Of a DNA stretch of 64,000 bases, positions 35,113 through 44,105 are shown in pieces. This stretch comes from Pseudoxanthomonas helianthi (GTDB lineage: Bacteria; Pseudomonadota; Gammaproteobacteria; Xanthomonadales; Xanthomonadaceae). Numbering within the stretch: position 1 is the stretch's first letter; each line of letters starts with the position of its first letter. Both the position numbers and the translations under genes were made by a program. The notes beneath the pieces are model-generated. The model saw nothing but the letters and a program-made list of their open reading frames with translations. It was not told the origin of the DNA and did not search any database. Where the stretch lies: positions 1,024,519-1,088,518 of the forward strand of contig NZ_JAGKTC010000001.1 of the NCBI RefSeq assembly GCF_017939625.1, given 5' to 3'.

Positions 35113-36045
35113 TCAGCCGGCCGAAGCGGCGGCGGCGGGGGCCTGCTGCGCGGTCGGCGCGGCCTCGGCCGGGGCGGCGAGCTCGGCTGGCGCAGCCTCG
35201 GCGGGTGCCGCGGGCGCGGCTTCGACGGGCGCGGCCGGCTTCTTCGAGGCCAGCCACTGCTTGAATTCTTCCTTCGGCACGGCCTTGACCACGATCGGCA
35301 TGAAGCCGTGGTCCTTGCCGCACAGCTCGGCGCACTGGCCGCGGTACGTGCCCGGCTGCTGGATGTCGGTCCAGGCCTCGTTGATGATCCCGGGGATCGC
35401 GTCCTGCTTCCAGCCCAGCGCCGGCACCCACCAGGCGTGGATCACGTCGTCGCCGGTGATGACGAAGCGGATCTTGGTGTTGACCGGCAGCACCAGCGCG
35501 TTGTCGACGTCGAGCAGGTAGTGCGGGTTCTTGGCGACGTCCGGCACCTCGCCGCTCTGGCGGATGCGGTCGGATTCGCGGTCGAGGCGACTGGTGAACT
35601 CGACGCCCTCGCCCAGGTATTCGTACTTCCACATCCACTGGTAGCCGGTGACCTTGACCGTCATCTCGGACTGGCGGGTGTCGTACATCGCGATCAGCTT
35701 CTTGGTCGCCGGGATCGCCATGACCACCAGGATCACGATCGGCACCACGGTCCAGATGACCTCGGCCACGGTGTTGTGGCTGAACTGGGCCGCGACCGCG
35801 CCCTTGGACTTGCGGAACTTGAACATCGCATAGCCCATCGCGCCGAACACGATGATGCCGATGACCACGCAGACCCACAGCGCCACCATGTGCGCGTCGT
35901 AGGCGTGGTTGGCCGAGGCGGTGACGCCGCGACCCATGTTGAGCTGCCATTCCTTGGGATCTGCCGACTGGGCGAAAGCCAGCGCCGGCGCCAGCCACAT
36001 TCCCAGGGCGGTCAAGCGCTTGCCCCATCCATTCATTTGCGTCAT
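35113..36045 (-). CDS. ctaC: Cytochrome c oxidase subunit II
   Basis: This 310-residue subunit accepts electrons from cytochrome c at the CuA centre. After a signal peptide it has two helices (about residues 50-75 and 92-112) and a cupredoxin domain with ligands His203, Cys238, Cys242, His246 and Met249 (GQCAELCGKDHGFM). There is no fused cytochrome c domain; instead, the last 45 residues are a low-complexity Ala/Pro/Glu tail of AAPAEA repeats. It is the first gene of the oxidase operon. Confidence 0.96.
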   Translation of the reverse strand: MTQMNGWGKRLTALGMWLAPALAFAQSADPKEWQLNMGRGVTASANHAYDAHMVALWVCVVIGIIVFGAMGYAMFKFRKSKGAVAAQFSHNTVAEVIWTVVPIVILVVMAIPATKKLIAMYDTRQSEMTVKVTGYQWMWKYEYLGEGVEFTSRLDRESDRIRQSGEVPDVAKNPHYLLDVDNALVLPVNTKIRFVITGDDVIHAWWVPALGWKQDAIPGIINEAWTDIQQPGTYRGQCAELCGKDHGFMPIVVKAVPKEEFKQWLASKKPAAPVEAAPAAPAEAAPAELAAPAEAAPTAQQAPAAAASAG

Positions 36046-36210
36046 TGCCTAGACCCCAAGCGTCGTCGGTTGTCGTCCCGCGGCGCGGCCGCAAGACGCT
36101 GAATAACCGGGGAATGTTATCCGGGGGGCTCCGGGGCGGCAAGCCGAGCGCATTCTCGTCGCCGGAGGTTGCGGACTAAACTATTGGTCTTTCTCCGGTA
36201 TCGGCAGTCC

Positions 36211-39200
36211 ATGGCCACGCCCCAGCCAACCCCTTCCGCCCCGTCCGCGTCAGCGCCTGCGGGCGCCATCGTCGCCCCCGAACTGCCCCCGCCGCCGTCC
36301 GCGTTGCGCGCCGCGATCACCGCCGCCTACCTGCGCGACGAAGCCGAGCACGTACGTGAACTGCTGGCGCAGGCGCGGCTGGAACCCGGCGCGCAGGCCC
36401 ATGCGCAGGCATTGGCCGCCGACCTGGTCCAGCGGGTCCGCGCCCGCGCCCAGGACCAGGGCGCGATCGAGGCCTTCATGCGCCAGTACGACCTAGGCAG
36501 CGAGGAAGGCGTGCTGCTGATGTGCGTGGCCGAGGCGCTGCTGCGCATCCCCGACCAGGACACCGCCGACGCGCTGATCCGCGACAAGCTGGGCGATGCC
36601 GACTGGGAAAAGCACCTGGGCCAGAGCGATTCGGTGCTGGTCAACGCCTCGACCTGGGGCCTGATGCTGACCGGCAAGCTGGTCTCGTTGAATGACCTGA
36701 CCCGGGCCAACGTCCGCGGCGCGTTCAAGCGCCTGGTCGGCCGGGTCGGCGAACCGGTGATCCGGCTGGCGGTGCGCCAGGCGATGCGGATCATGGGCCA
36801 TCAGTTCGTGATGGGCCGGACCATCGGCGAAGCCCTCGCCCGTTCGCGCAAGGGCGACAACGCCGACTACCGCTATTCCTTCGACATGCTGGGCGAAGGC
36901 GCGCTGACCGCGAAGGACGCCGCGCGCTACCTGCAGGCCTACCGTGACGCGATCCACGCCATCGGCAAGAGCGGACCGAACGGTTCGTTCGTCGGCGGCG
37001 ATGTGTTCGCCGCGCCCAGCATCTCGATCAAGCTGTCCGCGCTGCACCCGCGCTACGAGCACGCCAAGCGCGCGCGGGTGATGAAGGAATTGGCCCCGGC
37101 GATCCTCGAACTGGCGCAGCTGGCCAAGTCCTACGGCATCGGCTTCACCATCGACGCCGAGGAGGCCGACCGCCTGGAGCTGTCGCTGGACCTGATCGAA
37201 GCGACCTTCTCCGACAAGTCGCTGGACGGCTGGGAAGGCTACGGCCTGGCCGTGCAGGCCTACCAGAAGCGCACGCCGTACGTGATCGACTTCCTCGCCG
37301 ACCTCGCCCGCCGCGTCGGCCGGCGCATGCCGGTGCGCCTGGTCAAGGGCGCGTACTGGGACGCGGAGATCAAGCGCGCGCAGATCGATGGCCACCCGGG
37401 CTACCCGGTGTTCACCCGCAAACCCAATACCGACGTGTCGTACCTGGCCAATGCGCGGCGCATGTTCGGCCACGGCGATGCGCTGTACCCGATGTTCGCC
37501 ACCCACAACGCGCAGACCATCGCCGCGATCCGCTCGATTTCCGAAGGCCGCCCGTACGAGCACCAGAAGCTGCACGGCATGGGCGACGACCTGTACGCCG
37601 AAGTCGTGCCGGCCGACCGCCTCGGCGTGCCTTGCCGCGTGTACGCGCCGGTCGGTTCGCACGAGGACCTGCTGCCGTACCTGGTGCGGCGCCTGCTGGA
37701 GAACGGCGCCAATTCCAGCTTCGTCAACCGCATCACCGACGAGAGCGTGGCCATCGACGACCTGATCCGCGACCCGGTGGAAACCGTGTCGAACTTCGAT
37801 TCGATCCCGCACCCGCGCATCCCGCTGCCGCGCGACCTGTTCCGCCAGCAGCCCGCTCCGATTCCGACTTCCGACCGAGACAACTCCATGGGCGCCAACC
37901 TCGCCAACGACAACGACCTGCGCGCGCTGGCCGAGCGCATCAATGCCGCCGTGAAGCCCTGGAAGGCCACGCCGCTGGTGCCGGGCGCGGTGGTCTCCTC
38001 GAGCCCGCTGGCGGTGACCAGCCCGGCGGACCGCCGCCAGAACGTCGGCGAATGGCAACCGGCCGATTCGGCCACGGTGGAGAAGGCGCTGCAGAACGCG
38101 GTCGCCGCGCAGCCGGCCTGGGACCGTACACCGGCCGCGAGCCGCGCCGCGTTGCTGGAGCAGGCGGCGAACCTGCTGGAGCAGCGCATGCCGGAATACA
38201 TCGCGCTGTGCGTCAAGGAAGCAGGCAAGACCATTCCCGACAGCGTCGCCGAAGTGCGCGAAGCGGTCGATTTCCTGCGCTACTACGCCGGCCAGGCGCG
38301 CGCGCAGTTCGGCGCCGCGGAAAAGCTGCCCGGCCCGACCGGCGAATCCAACGAACTGCAGCTGCACGGCCGCGGCGTGTTCGTCTGCATCAGCCCGTGG
38401 AATTTTCCGCTGGCGATCTTCCTCGGCCAGGTCGGCGCCGCGCTCGCCGCCGGCAACAGCGTGATCGCCAAGCCGGCCGAGCAGACCAACCTGATCGGCT
38501 ACTACGCGGTGAAGTTGCTGCATGAAGCCGGCGTGCCGGAAGCGGTGCTGCAGTTCCTGCCCGGCGACGGCGCCACCGTCGGCGCCGCGCTGACCAAGGA
38601 TCCGCGCGTCGCCGGCGTGGCCTTCACCGGCTCCACCGAAACCGCGCGTGCGATCAACCGCGCGCTGGCCGGCCGCGAAGCCGGCCCGATCGCCGTGCTG
38701 ATCGCCGAGACCGGCGGCCAGAACGCCTTCATCGCCGACAGCTCCGCGCTGCCGGAACAACTGGTCAAGGACGCGCTGGCGTCCGCCTTCACTTCGGCCG
38801 GCCAGCGCTGCTCGGCCGCGCGCGTGCTGTTCGTGCAGGACGACATCGCCGACAAAGTGATGACCATGCTGGCCGGCGCGATGGACGAGCTGAAGATCGG
38901 CGACCCCGGCCTGCTGTCCACCGACGTCGGCCCGGTGATCGATGCCGACGCGCTGAAGATCCTCGAGGACCACGCCGCGCGCATGGCCGGAGAAGCGCGC
39001 CTGATCAAGCAGGCCAACCTCGGCGACGAAGCCGCGCACGGCACCTTCTTCGCCCCGCGCGCGTGGGAACTGAAGTCGCTCGACCAGCTGCAGCGCGAGG
39101 TGTTCGGCCCGGCACTGCACGTATTGCGCTGGAAGGCCGACCAGCTCGATGCGGTGATCGACGCGATCAACGCCACCGGCTATGGCCTGACCCTGGGCGT

Positions 39201-39447
39201 GCATTCGCGCATCGACGAAACCATCGACCGCATCGCCGCGCGGGTCAGGGTCGGCAACGTCTACGTCAACCGCAACCAGATCGGCGCGGTGGTCGGCGTG
39301 CAGCCGTTCGGCGGCCAGGGCCTGTCCGGCACCGGCCCGAAGGCCGGCGGCCCGCACTACCTGGCCCGCTTCGCCACCGAGAAGACCGTCACCGTCAACA
39401 CCACCGCTGCGGGCGGCAATGCTTCGCTGCTGACACTCGGCGATTGA
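36211..39447 (+). CDS. putA: Bifunctional proline dehydrogenase / P5C dehydrogenase
   Basis: PutA oxidises proline to glutamate in two steps: FAD-dependent proline dehydrogenase and NAD-dependent glutamate-semialdehyde dehydrogenase. The 1,078-residue protein has a Pro/Ala-rich start, a PRODH barrel (YRYSFDMLGEGA near residue 220, RLVKGAYWDAE near 375), a linker and the aldehyde dehydrogenase domain with catalytic Cys near 866 (GQRCSAARV) and ETGGQNA. No ribbon-helix-helix DNA-binding domain is present, so it probably does not repress its own gene. The ATG at 36211 was chosen over a TTG at 36169. Confidence 0.95.
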   Translation: MATPQPTPSAPSASAPAGAIVAPELPPPPSALRAAITAAYLRDEAEHVRELLAQARLEPGAQAHAQALAADLVQRVRARAQDQGAIEAFMRQYDLGSEEGVLLMCVAEALLRIPDQDTADALIRDKLGDADWEKHLGQSDSVLVNASTWGLMLTGKLVSLNDLTRANVRGAFKRLVGRVGEPVIRLAVRQAMRIMGHQFVMGRTIGEALARSRKGDNADYRYSFDMLGEGALTAKDAARYLQAYRDAIHAIGKSGPNGSFVGGDVFAAPSISIKLSALHPRYEHAKRARVMKELAPAILELAQLAKSYGIGFTIDAEEADRLELSLDLIEATFSDKSLDGWEGYGLAVQAYQKRTPYVIDFLADLARRVGRRMPVRLVKGAYWDAEIKRAQIDGHPGYPVFTRKPNTDVSYLANARRMFGHGDALYPMFATHNAQTIAAIRSISEGRPYEHQKLHGMGDDLYAEVVPADRLGVPCRVYAPVGSHEDLLPYLVRRLLENGANSSFVNRITDESVAIDDLIRDPVETVSNFDSIPHPRIPLPRDLFRQQPAPIPTSDRDNSMGANLANDNDLRALAERINAAVKPWKATPLVPGAVVSSSPLAVTSPADRRQNVGEWQPADSATVEKALQNAVAAQPAWDRTPAASRAALLEQAANLLEQRMPEYIALCVKEAGKTIPDSVAEVREAVDFLRYYAGQARAQFGAAEKLPGPTGESNELQLHGRGVFVCISPWNFPLAIFLGQVGAALAAGNSVIAKPAEQTNLIGYYAVKLLHEAGVPEAVLQFLPGDGATVGAALTKDPRVAGVAFTGSTETARAINRALAGREAGPIAVLIAETGGQNAFIADSSALPEQLVKDALASAFTSAGQRCSAARVLFVQDDIADKVMTMLAGAMDELKIGDPGLLSTDVGPVIDADALKILEDHAARMAGEARLIKQANLGDEAAHGTFFAPRAWELKSLDQLQREVFGPALHVLRWKADQLDAVIDAINATGYGLTLGVHSRIDETIDRIAARVRVGNVYVNRNQIGAVVGVQPFGGQGLSGTGPKAGGPHYLARFATEKTVTVNTTAAGGNASLLTLGD

Positions 39448-39488
39448 TGCGACACGATTCGGTGTGGGACCGGTTGCGAACCGCTCCG

Positions 39489-39626
39489 GTGTGGGAGCGA
39501 CGTTAGTCGCGAATTCGAAGTCGGATACTCCCGACATCGCACCTGGCAGACCCGGAGCCTTGTCGGCACCGGTCCGTGGACGGGACAACGTGGCGCCATG
39601 ATTCGCGACTAACGTCGCTCCCACAC
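39489..39626. repeat. Paired inverted REP-like element (GTGGGAGCG family)
   Basis: Two 26-bp arms (39489-39514, 39601-39626) are exact reverse complements separated by 86 bp, carrying GTGTGGGAGCGACG ends. Further GTGTGGGA copies flank the left side. It lies in the convergent putA/fadL junction. Confidence 0.85.
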
Positions 39627-39646
39627 CGAGTATTCCTACTGAAACA

Positions 39647-39674
39647 AAAAAACCCCGCCGAGGCGGGGTTTTTT
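39647..39674. terminator. Bidirectional terminator between putA and the FadL-type gene
   Basis: AAAAAACCCCGCC (39647-39659) and GGCGGGGTTTTTT (39662-39674) form a perfect stem with A and T tracts on both sides, a classical intrinsic terminator usable from either direction. Confidence 0.92.
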
Positions 39675-39694
39675 GCGTGTCGCGATTGCTTCGA

Positions 39695-41077
39695 TCAGAA
39701 CTTGTACTGCGCGGAAATGCCGTAGATATCGGCACCGCCGTCGAACTCGCCGACCAGGCGCGAACCGCTCGAGGACACGATGTCGATTTGCGGCGTGTCG
39801 ACCAGGTCGATCTTCACGTAGCTGGCGCTGATCTCGAAGTTCGGGGTCGCGTTCCAGGTCAGGCCCAGCGAATACCACATGCGGTCCTGGTCGGGCATGC
39901 GCGGGGTGCGGTGCGGCAGGCTGACCGGCGAATCGTCGCGGGCCACGCCGGCGCGGGCGGTGAACTTGTCGCTGAACTTGTACTCGCCGCCCACGGAGTA
40001 GAACCAGCTGTCGCCCCAGGAGTAGTTCTCGACCGAGTCGGGCTGCGCGCTGTCGAACTCGATGCGGATTTCCTTCAGGGAATGCCAGTCGGTCTTCGAG
40101 GTCTCGGCCATCAGGGCAACGCGATCGTTGACCTGCCAGGTGGCGCTCAGGGTATCGATGCTGGGCGTGGTCAGCGCCGCACCGCCACCGGTGGTGACGT
40201 ACTGGTTCGGCGCAAAGATATTGAGCAGGGTGGCGACGTTGCCCGGCTTCTCGAAGGTGGCCGTGCCGCGCAGGTCGTAATCCACTTCCGAGCGGTGGCT
40301 ATAGCCCAGCGACAGGTTGTCGGTCGGGCGCCAGTTCAGGCCGACCAGCCAACCGATGCTGTTGTCGGTGCCGTGGATCTCGGCGAAGCCGTCGTTCTTC
40401 TGCGGACCGAACGGCGCGGCGACCGGGTTCGGGGTGACGCAGGCGGCGACGTTGATGCGGCAGATCGCCGAACCGAAGTCGACCGCGTTGGACAGCGTCA
40501 CGTCGGCGCGCGAATAGATCAGCCCGAAGCCCGCCGAAAAGCGGTCGGTCAGGGCCACCGAGGCGGCCAGGGTCAGGTCGACGATCTTCACGTCCGATTC
40601 CAGCGCGTGGTAGCGACCCACCCAATCCTTGTCGTAGTTGGTCTTCAGGCCGAACGGCGCGCTGACCATGGCACCCAGGGTCATGCGGTCGAAAGCGCCG
40701 TCCAGCGGCAGCACGAACGACATCGCCGGCACGGCGGTCAGGTCGCCGGCTTCACCGCCATTGCCGCCGGTCAGCGGACGGGCCAGCGGGCTGCCCGCCG
40801 CCGCGGTACCGCCGCCCTTGAACTTGAACGACAGGTCGATGGCCGAAACGTCGGCCTGCACGGCCTTCTGCTCGAAGGTGGACATCACCGCCGGATTGTT
40901 GACGACCACCGAGGCGTCGCCCTTGGCCGAGGCCGAACCGGCCATCGCACGACCCTGGGCCTTGACGCTGTTTTCCTTCAACTGGAAGGCCGACGCATGG
41001 GCCTGGCCCATGGCCAGCGCGCCGGCGATGCCGAACGCGAGGGCGGAAAGCTGGGCGAAACGATTGGAAATCTGCAT
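39695..41077 (-). CDS. OMPP1/FadL/TodX family outer-membrane transport protein
   Basis: This 460-residue protein is a 14-strand FadL-type channel for long-chain fatty acids or other hydrophobic compounds. It has a signal peptide (cleavage at AHASAF) and the family N-terminal hatch AFQLKENSVKAQGRAMAGSASAKGDASVVVNNPAVM, containing the NPA motif. The C-terminus ends in aromatic YKF. The start at 41077 is preceded by GGAGAGG. Its promoter carries an 18-bp palindrome, suggesting control by a TetR-like regulator. Confidence 0.9.
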   Translation of the reverse strand: MQISNRFAQLSALAFGIAGALAMGQAHASAFQLKENSVKAQGRAMAGSASAKGDASVVVNNPAVMSTFEQKAVQADVSAIDLSFKFKGGGTAAAGSPLARPLTGGNGGEAGDLTAVPAMSFVLPLDGAFDRMTLGAMVSAPFGLKTNYDKDWVGRYHALESDVKIVDLTLAASVALTDRFSAGFGLIYSRADVTLSNAVDFGSAICRINVAACVTPNPVAAPFGPQKNDGFAEIHGTDNSIGWLVGLNWRPTDNLSLGYSHRSEVDYDLRGTATFEKPGNVATLLNIFAPNQYVTTGGGAALTTPSIDTLSATWQVNDRVALMAETSKTDWHSLKEIRIEFDSAQPDSVENYSWGDSWFYSVGGEYKFSDKFTARAGVARDDSPVSLPHRTPRMPDQDRMWYSLGLTWNATPNFEISASYVKIDLVDTPQIDIVSSSGSRLVGEFDGGADIYGISAQYKF

Positions 41078-41170
41078 GTATGCCTCTCCGAAAAAACGTG
41101 GGACAGCTCTTGCGCCACGATCACGGCCGCCCCGGGAAGGAGGCAGGCCCTGTGCCGGAAACCCCTCCCG

Positions 41171-41194
41171 ACATACGACGCCGTATGTAGTATA
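41171..41194 (-). promoter_or_regulatory. Promoter with operator palindrome before the FadL-type gene
   Basis: On the minus strand a TATACT -10 box (41194-41189) is directly followed by the palindrome ACATACGGCGTCGTATGT (41171-41188), with exact 7-bp arms around a 4-bp spacer. A repressor bound there would cover the transcription start. Fatty-acid-responsive control is inferred only from the gene. Confidence 0.6.
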
Positions 41195-41305
41195 GCCCGC
41201 ACTTAAAACAAAAAAGTAACAATTAGGGGCGTCGCGGTTAGCCCGGGGTTCACTGTCGTGAATCGGGTCAAGCCACGCGAACCCTCCGCCCCGTACAGTC
41301 CCCGC

Positions 41306-41998
41306 ATGTTCGTTTCCCTGCCCTCCCGCAAGAAACCCGGCGTGCGCTGGGCCGCCCCGACCCTGCTGGTGCTGATGTCGCTGGCCTTCCTGTGGGCGTA
41401 CAGCCGTCCGCACGAGGCCCAGCGCAACCTGTGGCTGGACTGGGGCGCGCTGTCCGGCGGACTGGCCACGCCCGAGGCCTGGTGGGCAGCCCTGCGCGAC
41501 GGCAGCGCGCTGCGGCTGTTCACCGCGTTGTTCCTGCACGCCGACTGGGCCCACCTGCTGGGCAACCTGGTGTTCCTGATGATCTTCGGCCCGCCGGCGG
41601 AACGCACCATGGGGCCGTGGCGGTTCCTGGTGCTGTTCCTGGTCGGGGGCGCGATGTCTAACCTCGCCGCGGTGCTCAGCGTCGGCACCCCGGACCAGGT
41701 CATCGTCGGCGCCAGCGGCGCGGTGTCGGCAGTGATCGGCGCCTACCTGGCGCTGTTCCCCGGGGCGAAGCTCGGAGTGGTGTTGCCGCTGGGCCTGTTC
41801 CTGGAATTCGTCAAGGCGCCGGCCTCACTGCTGATCGGCATCTGGGCGGTGCTGCAGGTCGTGTTCGCCTATATCGGCCCGGCGTTCGGCGCCGTGGCGT
41901 GGTCGGCGCACATCGCCGGCTTCCTGTTCGGCGTGATCTACGCACTGTTCGTGCGCGCGGCCATCGCGCGGCGATTGCGCAAGCGGCAGGGCTATTGA
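41306..41998 (+). CDS. Rhomboid family intramembrane serine protease
   Basis: This 230-residue protein has six predicted helices and the rhomboid catalytic pair Ser137 (GASGAVSAVIG) and His202 (SAHIAGFLFG), plus the conserved HADWAHLLGN loop. It cleaves transmembrane substrates within the membrane; its targets are unknown. The ATG at 41306 is preferred over an upstream GTG at 41258. The stop lies 24 bp before the DUF1820 gene. Confidence 0.9.
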   Translation: MFVSLPSRKKPGVRWAAPTLLVLMSLAFLWAYSRPHEAQRNLWLDWGALSGGLATPEAWWAALRDGSALRLFTALFLHADWAHLLGNLVFLMIFGPPAERTMGPWRFLVLFLVGGAMSNLAAVLSVGTPDQVIVGASGAVSAVIGAYLALFPGAKLGVVLPLGLFLEFVKAPASLLIGIWAVLQVVFAYIGPAFGAVAWSAHIAGFLFGVIYALFVRAAIARRLRKRQGY

Positions 41999-42010
41999 AG
42001 CGGGCGACCT

Positions 42011-42016
42011 TATAAT
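42011..42016 (+). promoter_or_regulatory. TATAAT -10 box seven bases before the DUF1820 start
   Basis: A perfect TATAAT ends six bases before the ATG. Transcription would begin at or beside the start codon, giving a leaderless messenger; no ribosome site is visible in the six intervening bases. No matching -35 is obvious. Confidence 0.55.
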
Positions 42017-42022
42017 TCGCCC

Positions 42023-42343
42023 ATGGCCAAACCGCTCTACAAAGTCACGTTCTTCAATGCCGGCAAGATCTATGAGCTGTACGCGCGCCGGGTCGGCGCG
42101 AGCAGCCTGTGGGGTTTCACCGAAGTCGGCGAACTGGTGTTCGACGTCAACGAAGGCGTGGTGATCGATCCGACCGAGGAACGCCTGCGCGACGAATTCG
42201 CCGGCACCCGCGTGCTGCACCTGCCGATGCAAAGCATCGTCCGTGTCGAGGAAGTGGACCACAAGGGCCAGTCCGCGATCCGCGATGCGCAGAGTGGGGA
42301 AAAAGTGGTGACGCCGTTTCCGATGCCGGCGAAGCCGAGGTAA
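42023..42343 (+). CDS. DUF1820 family protein
   Basis: This 106-residue cytosolic protein matches DUF1820, a conserved gammaproteobacterial family of unknown function. The N-terminus KPLYKVTFFNAGKIYELYAR and the central GFTEVGELVFDVNEGVVIDPTEERLRDEF are typical. It has a promoter-like TATAAT immediately before the start and may be leaderless. No functional clue comes from its neighbours. Confidence 0.85.
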   Translation: MAKPLYKVTFFNAGKIYELYARRVGASSLWGFTEVGELVFDVNEGVVIDPTEERLRDEFAGTRVLHLPMQSIVRVEEVDHKGQSAIRDAQSGEKVVTPFPMPAKPR

Positions 42344-42417
42344 ACGTTGCGATCAGGATCGCCCGCCTGCAGGGCATGCAACTAGTTCCGCGATCGCAGC
42401 AAGCATGCGAGGAAACG

Positions 42418-42505
42418 TAGGATGGGTGGAGCCGAAGGCGATACCCATCGACACGGCGCCGGACACACGACACGCTGGCGGGTATCGCTACGCTCCACCC
42501 ACCCT
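42418..42505. repeat. Paired inverted REP-like element (GTAGGGTGGG-related family)
   Basis: An imperfect pair: the left arm begins GTAGGATGGGTGGAGC (42418) and the right arm ends GCTCCACCCACCCT (42505), with GCGATACCC/GGGTATCGC inside. It lies at the convergent DUF1820/S41 junction; nothing else coding is seen from 42344 to 42604. Confidence 0.75.
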
Positions 42506-42604
42506 CCGCAGCTCTCGCCGGGATGCGACCTCGTTCCATCGCCTTTTCATCGGCAACGGATTCTCGGCTGACGCCGCTGGAATAGGTGTAACGTCTCCGA
42601 TCCG

Positions 42605-42635
42605 CCAAAAAACGGTCGGGGACGTTATCCCGACC
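42605..42635 (-). terminator. Intrinsic terminator of the S41 protease gene
   Basis: On the minus strand GGTCGGG and CCCGACC (arms 42629-42635 and 42614-42620) form a stem with a GATAACGT-type loop, followed by a run of six T (GTTTTTTGG). Confidence 0.8.
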
Positions 42636-42643
42636 CATTATCG

Positions 42644-44005
42644 CTATCGCTTGCTCGTCGGCTTTTCCGCCTGCGCGGTAACGCCGGGCTTCTTCAGTTC
42701 GGCCAACGCCTTGGCGATGTAACCGTCGCCATCCAGCACGTCGCCAACCGCATAGCCTTCCTTGCCTTCGTCGTCGCCGCGCAGATGGCCGGGCAACGCG
42801 GCTTCGCTGAAATCGATGACCGATCCCTTGTCGTCGATCACCTGGAAGGTCTTGTCGCCGTCCTTGATCAACCGCGGCGCCTGCACTTCCGGCTGGAACG
42901 CAACGTCCGGCACGATCCCGCTGGCCTGGATCGACTTGCCGCTGGGCGTGTAATAACGCGCCGTGGTCAGCTTGACCGAATCGCCGTTGTCCAGCGGCAG
43001 CACGGTCTGCACCGAGCCCTTGCCGAAGGTGCGGCTACCGACGATGCGCGCGCGCTTGTTGTCGTGCAACGCGCCAGCGAGCACTTCGGAAGCGCTGGCC
43101 GAACCCGCGTCGACCAGCACCACCACCGGCGCGCCGTCGAGGCGGTCGCCCGGCGTGGCCTTGAATTCGGAATCGCTGATCGGGATGCGCCCGCGCGTGC
43201 TGACGATGGTGCCCTTGTCGAGCAGGTCGTCGGCCACCTGCACCGCCGCGGTCAGCAAGCCGCCGGGATTGCTGCGCAGGTCCAGCACCAGCCCGCGCAG
43301 CTTGCCCTTGGCCTGCAGCGCATCGACCTGCTTCTGGAAGTCGGCGCCGGTGTCGGCCTGGAATGCCTTGATCCGCACGTAGCCGTAACCCGGCTCCAGC
43401 AGGCGGCTGTCCACGCTGGCGATGCGGATGTTCTCGCGCACCAGCTCCACGTCGAAGGGCTTGTCCTTGCCTTCGCGCACGATGGTCAGCCTGACCTTGC
43501 TGCCGGGCTCGCCACGCAGCGGCGACATGCTGTCGTCGCTGGGCAACGGCTTGCCGTCGACGGCGACGATCACGTCGCCGGCCTTGATGCCCGCGCGCTT
43601 CGCCGGCGTGTCGTCGATCGGCGCGATCACCTTCAGCGTGTTGTCCGCCTGGGTCATCAGCTCGACGCCGATGCCGGCGTAGCTGCCGTTGGCCTGCTCG
43701 TCGAATTCCTCGGCGTCGCTCTTGTCGAAGTAGGTGCTGTGCGGGTCGAGGTCCAGCAGCAGGCCCCGGATCGCCGAATGCATCAGCTTCTTGTCGTCGA
43801 CCGGCTCGACGTAGGCTTCCTTGACCGCATTGAATACCGACACGTAGCGGCGGATTTCCTCCAGCGGCACCTTCGCGGGCGCGGTCTCGGCCGCATCGGG
43901 ATCGTCGCTGGAGGCGATCACCGGCTCTTCGTCGGGCTTGGGCGTTTCCTGGGCGAAGGCGGGCGCGGCCGCGAGCAGCAAGACCAACCACAATGACGAA
44001 CGCAT
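42644..44005 (-). CDS. S41 family C-terminal processing peptidase
   Basis: This roughly 453-residue periplasmic serine protease has a signal peptide (APAFAQE), a PDZ domain (YAGIGVELMTQ to GDVIVAVDGKPL) and the S41 catalytic domain with Ser in GSASASEVLAG and Lys in TFGKGSVQTV. Such proteases trim or degrade periplasmic proteins. The ATG at 44005 is favoured by GGAG seven bases upstream; 44011 is an alternative. It lies downstream of envC, matching the gpmI-envC-ctp order of relatives. Confidence 0.9.
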   Translation of the reverse strand: MRSSLWLVLLLAAAPAFAQETPKPDEEPVIASSDDPDAAETAPAKVPLEEIRRYVSVFNAVKEAYVEPVDDKKLMHSAIRGLLLDLDPHSTYFDKSDAEEFDEQANGSYAGIGVELMTQADNTLKVIAPIDDTPAKRAGIKAGDVIVAVDGKPLPSDDSMSPLRGEPGSKVRLTIVREGKDKPFDVELVRENIRIASVDSRLLEPGYGYVRIKAFQADTGADFQKQVDALQAKGKLRGLVLDLRSNPGGLLTAAVQVADDLLDKGTIVSTRGRIPISDSEFKATPGDRLDGAPVVVLVDAGSASASEVLAGALHDNKRARIVGSRTFGKGSVQTVLPLDNGDSVKLTTARYYTPSGKSIQASGIVPDVAFQPEVQAPRLIKDGDKTFQVIDDKGSVIDFSEAALPGHLRGDDEGKEGYAVGDVLDGDGYIAKALAELKKPGVTAQAEKPTSKR

Positions 44006-44105
44006 GCGCATCGCTCCGGGCGAATTCGAATCCACCGGGATTATGCGCGAAGCGGCGATGAATGGCGTTGCAGCAACGGCTTCTTAACGCCCGCCGGCAA
44101 GATCG

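Noticed and set aside
33455-36142. An 895-codon minus-strand frame over ctaD and ctaC
   Set aside because: It is out of frame with both real subunits and has no protein-like composition.
36493-39735. A 1,080-codon minus-strand open frame under putA
   Set aside because: Low-complexity, no recognisable domain, exact antisense of a full PutA.
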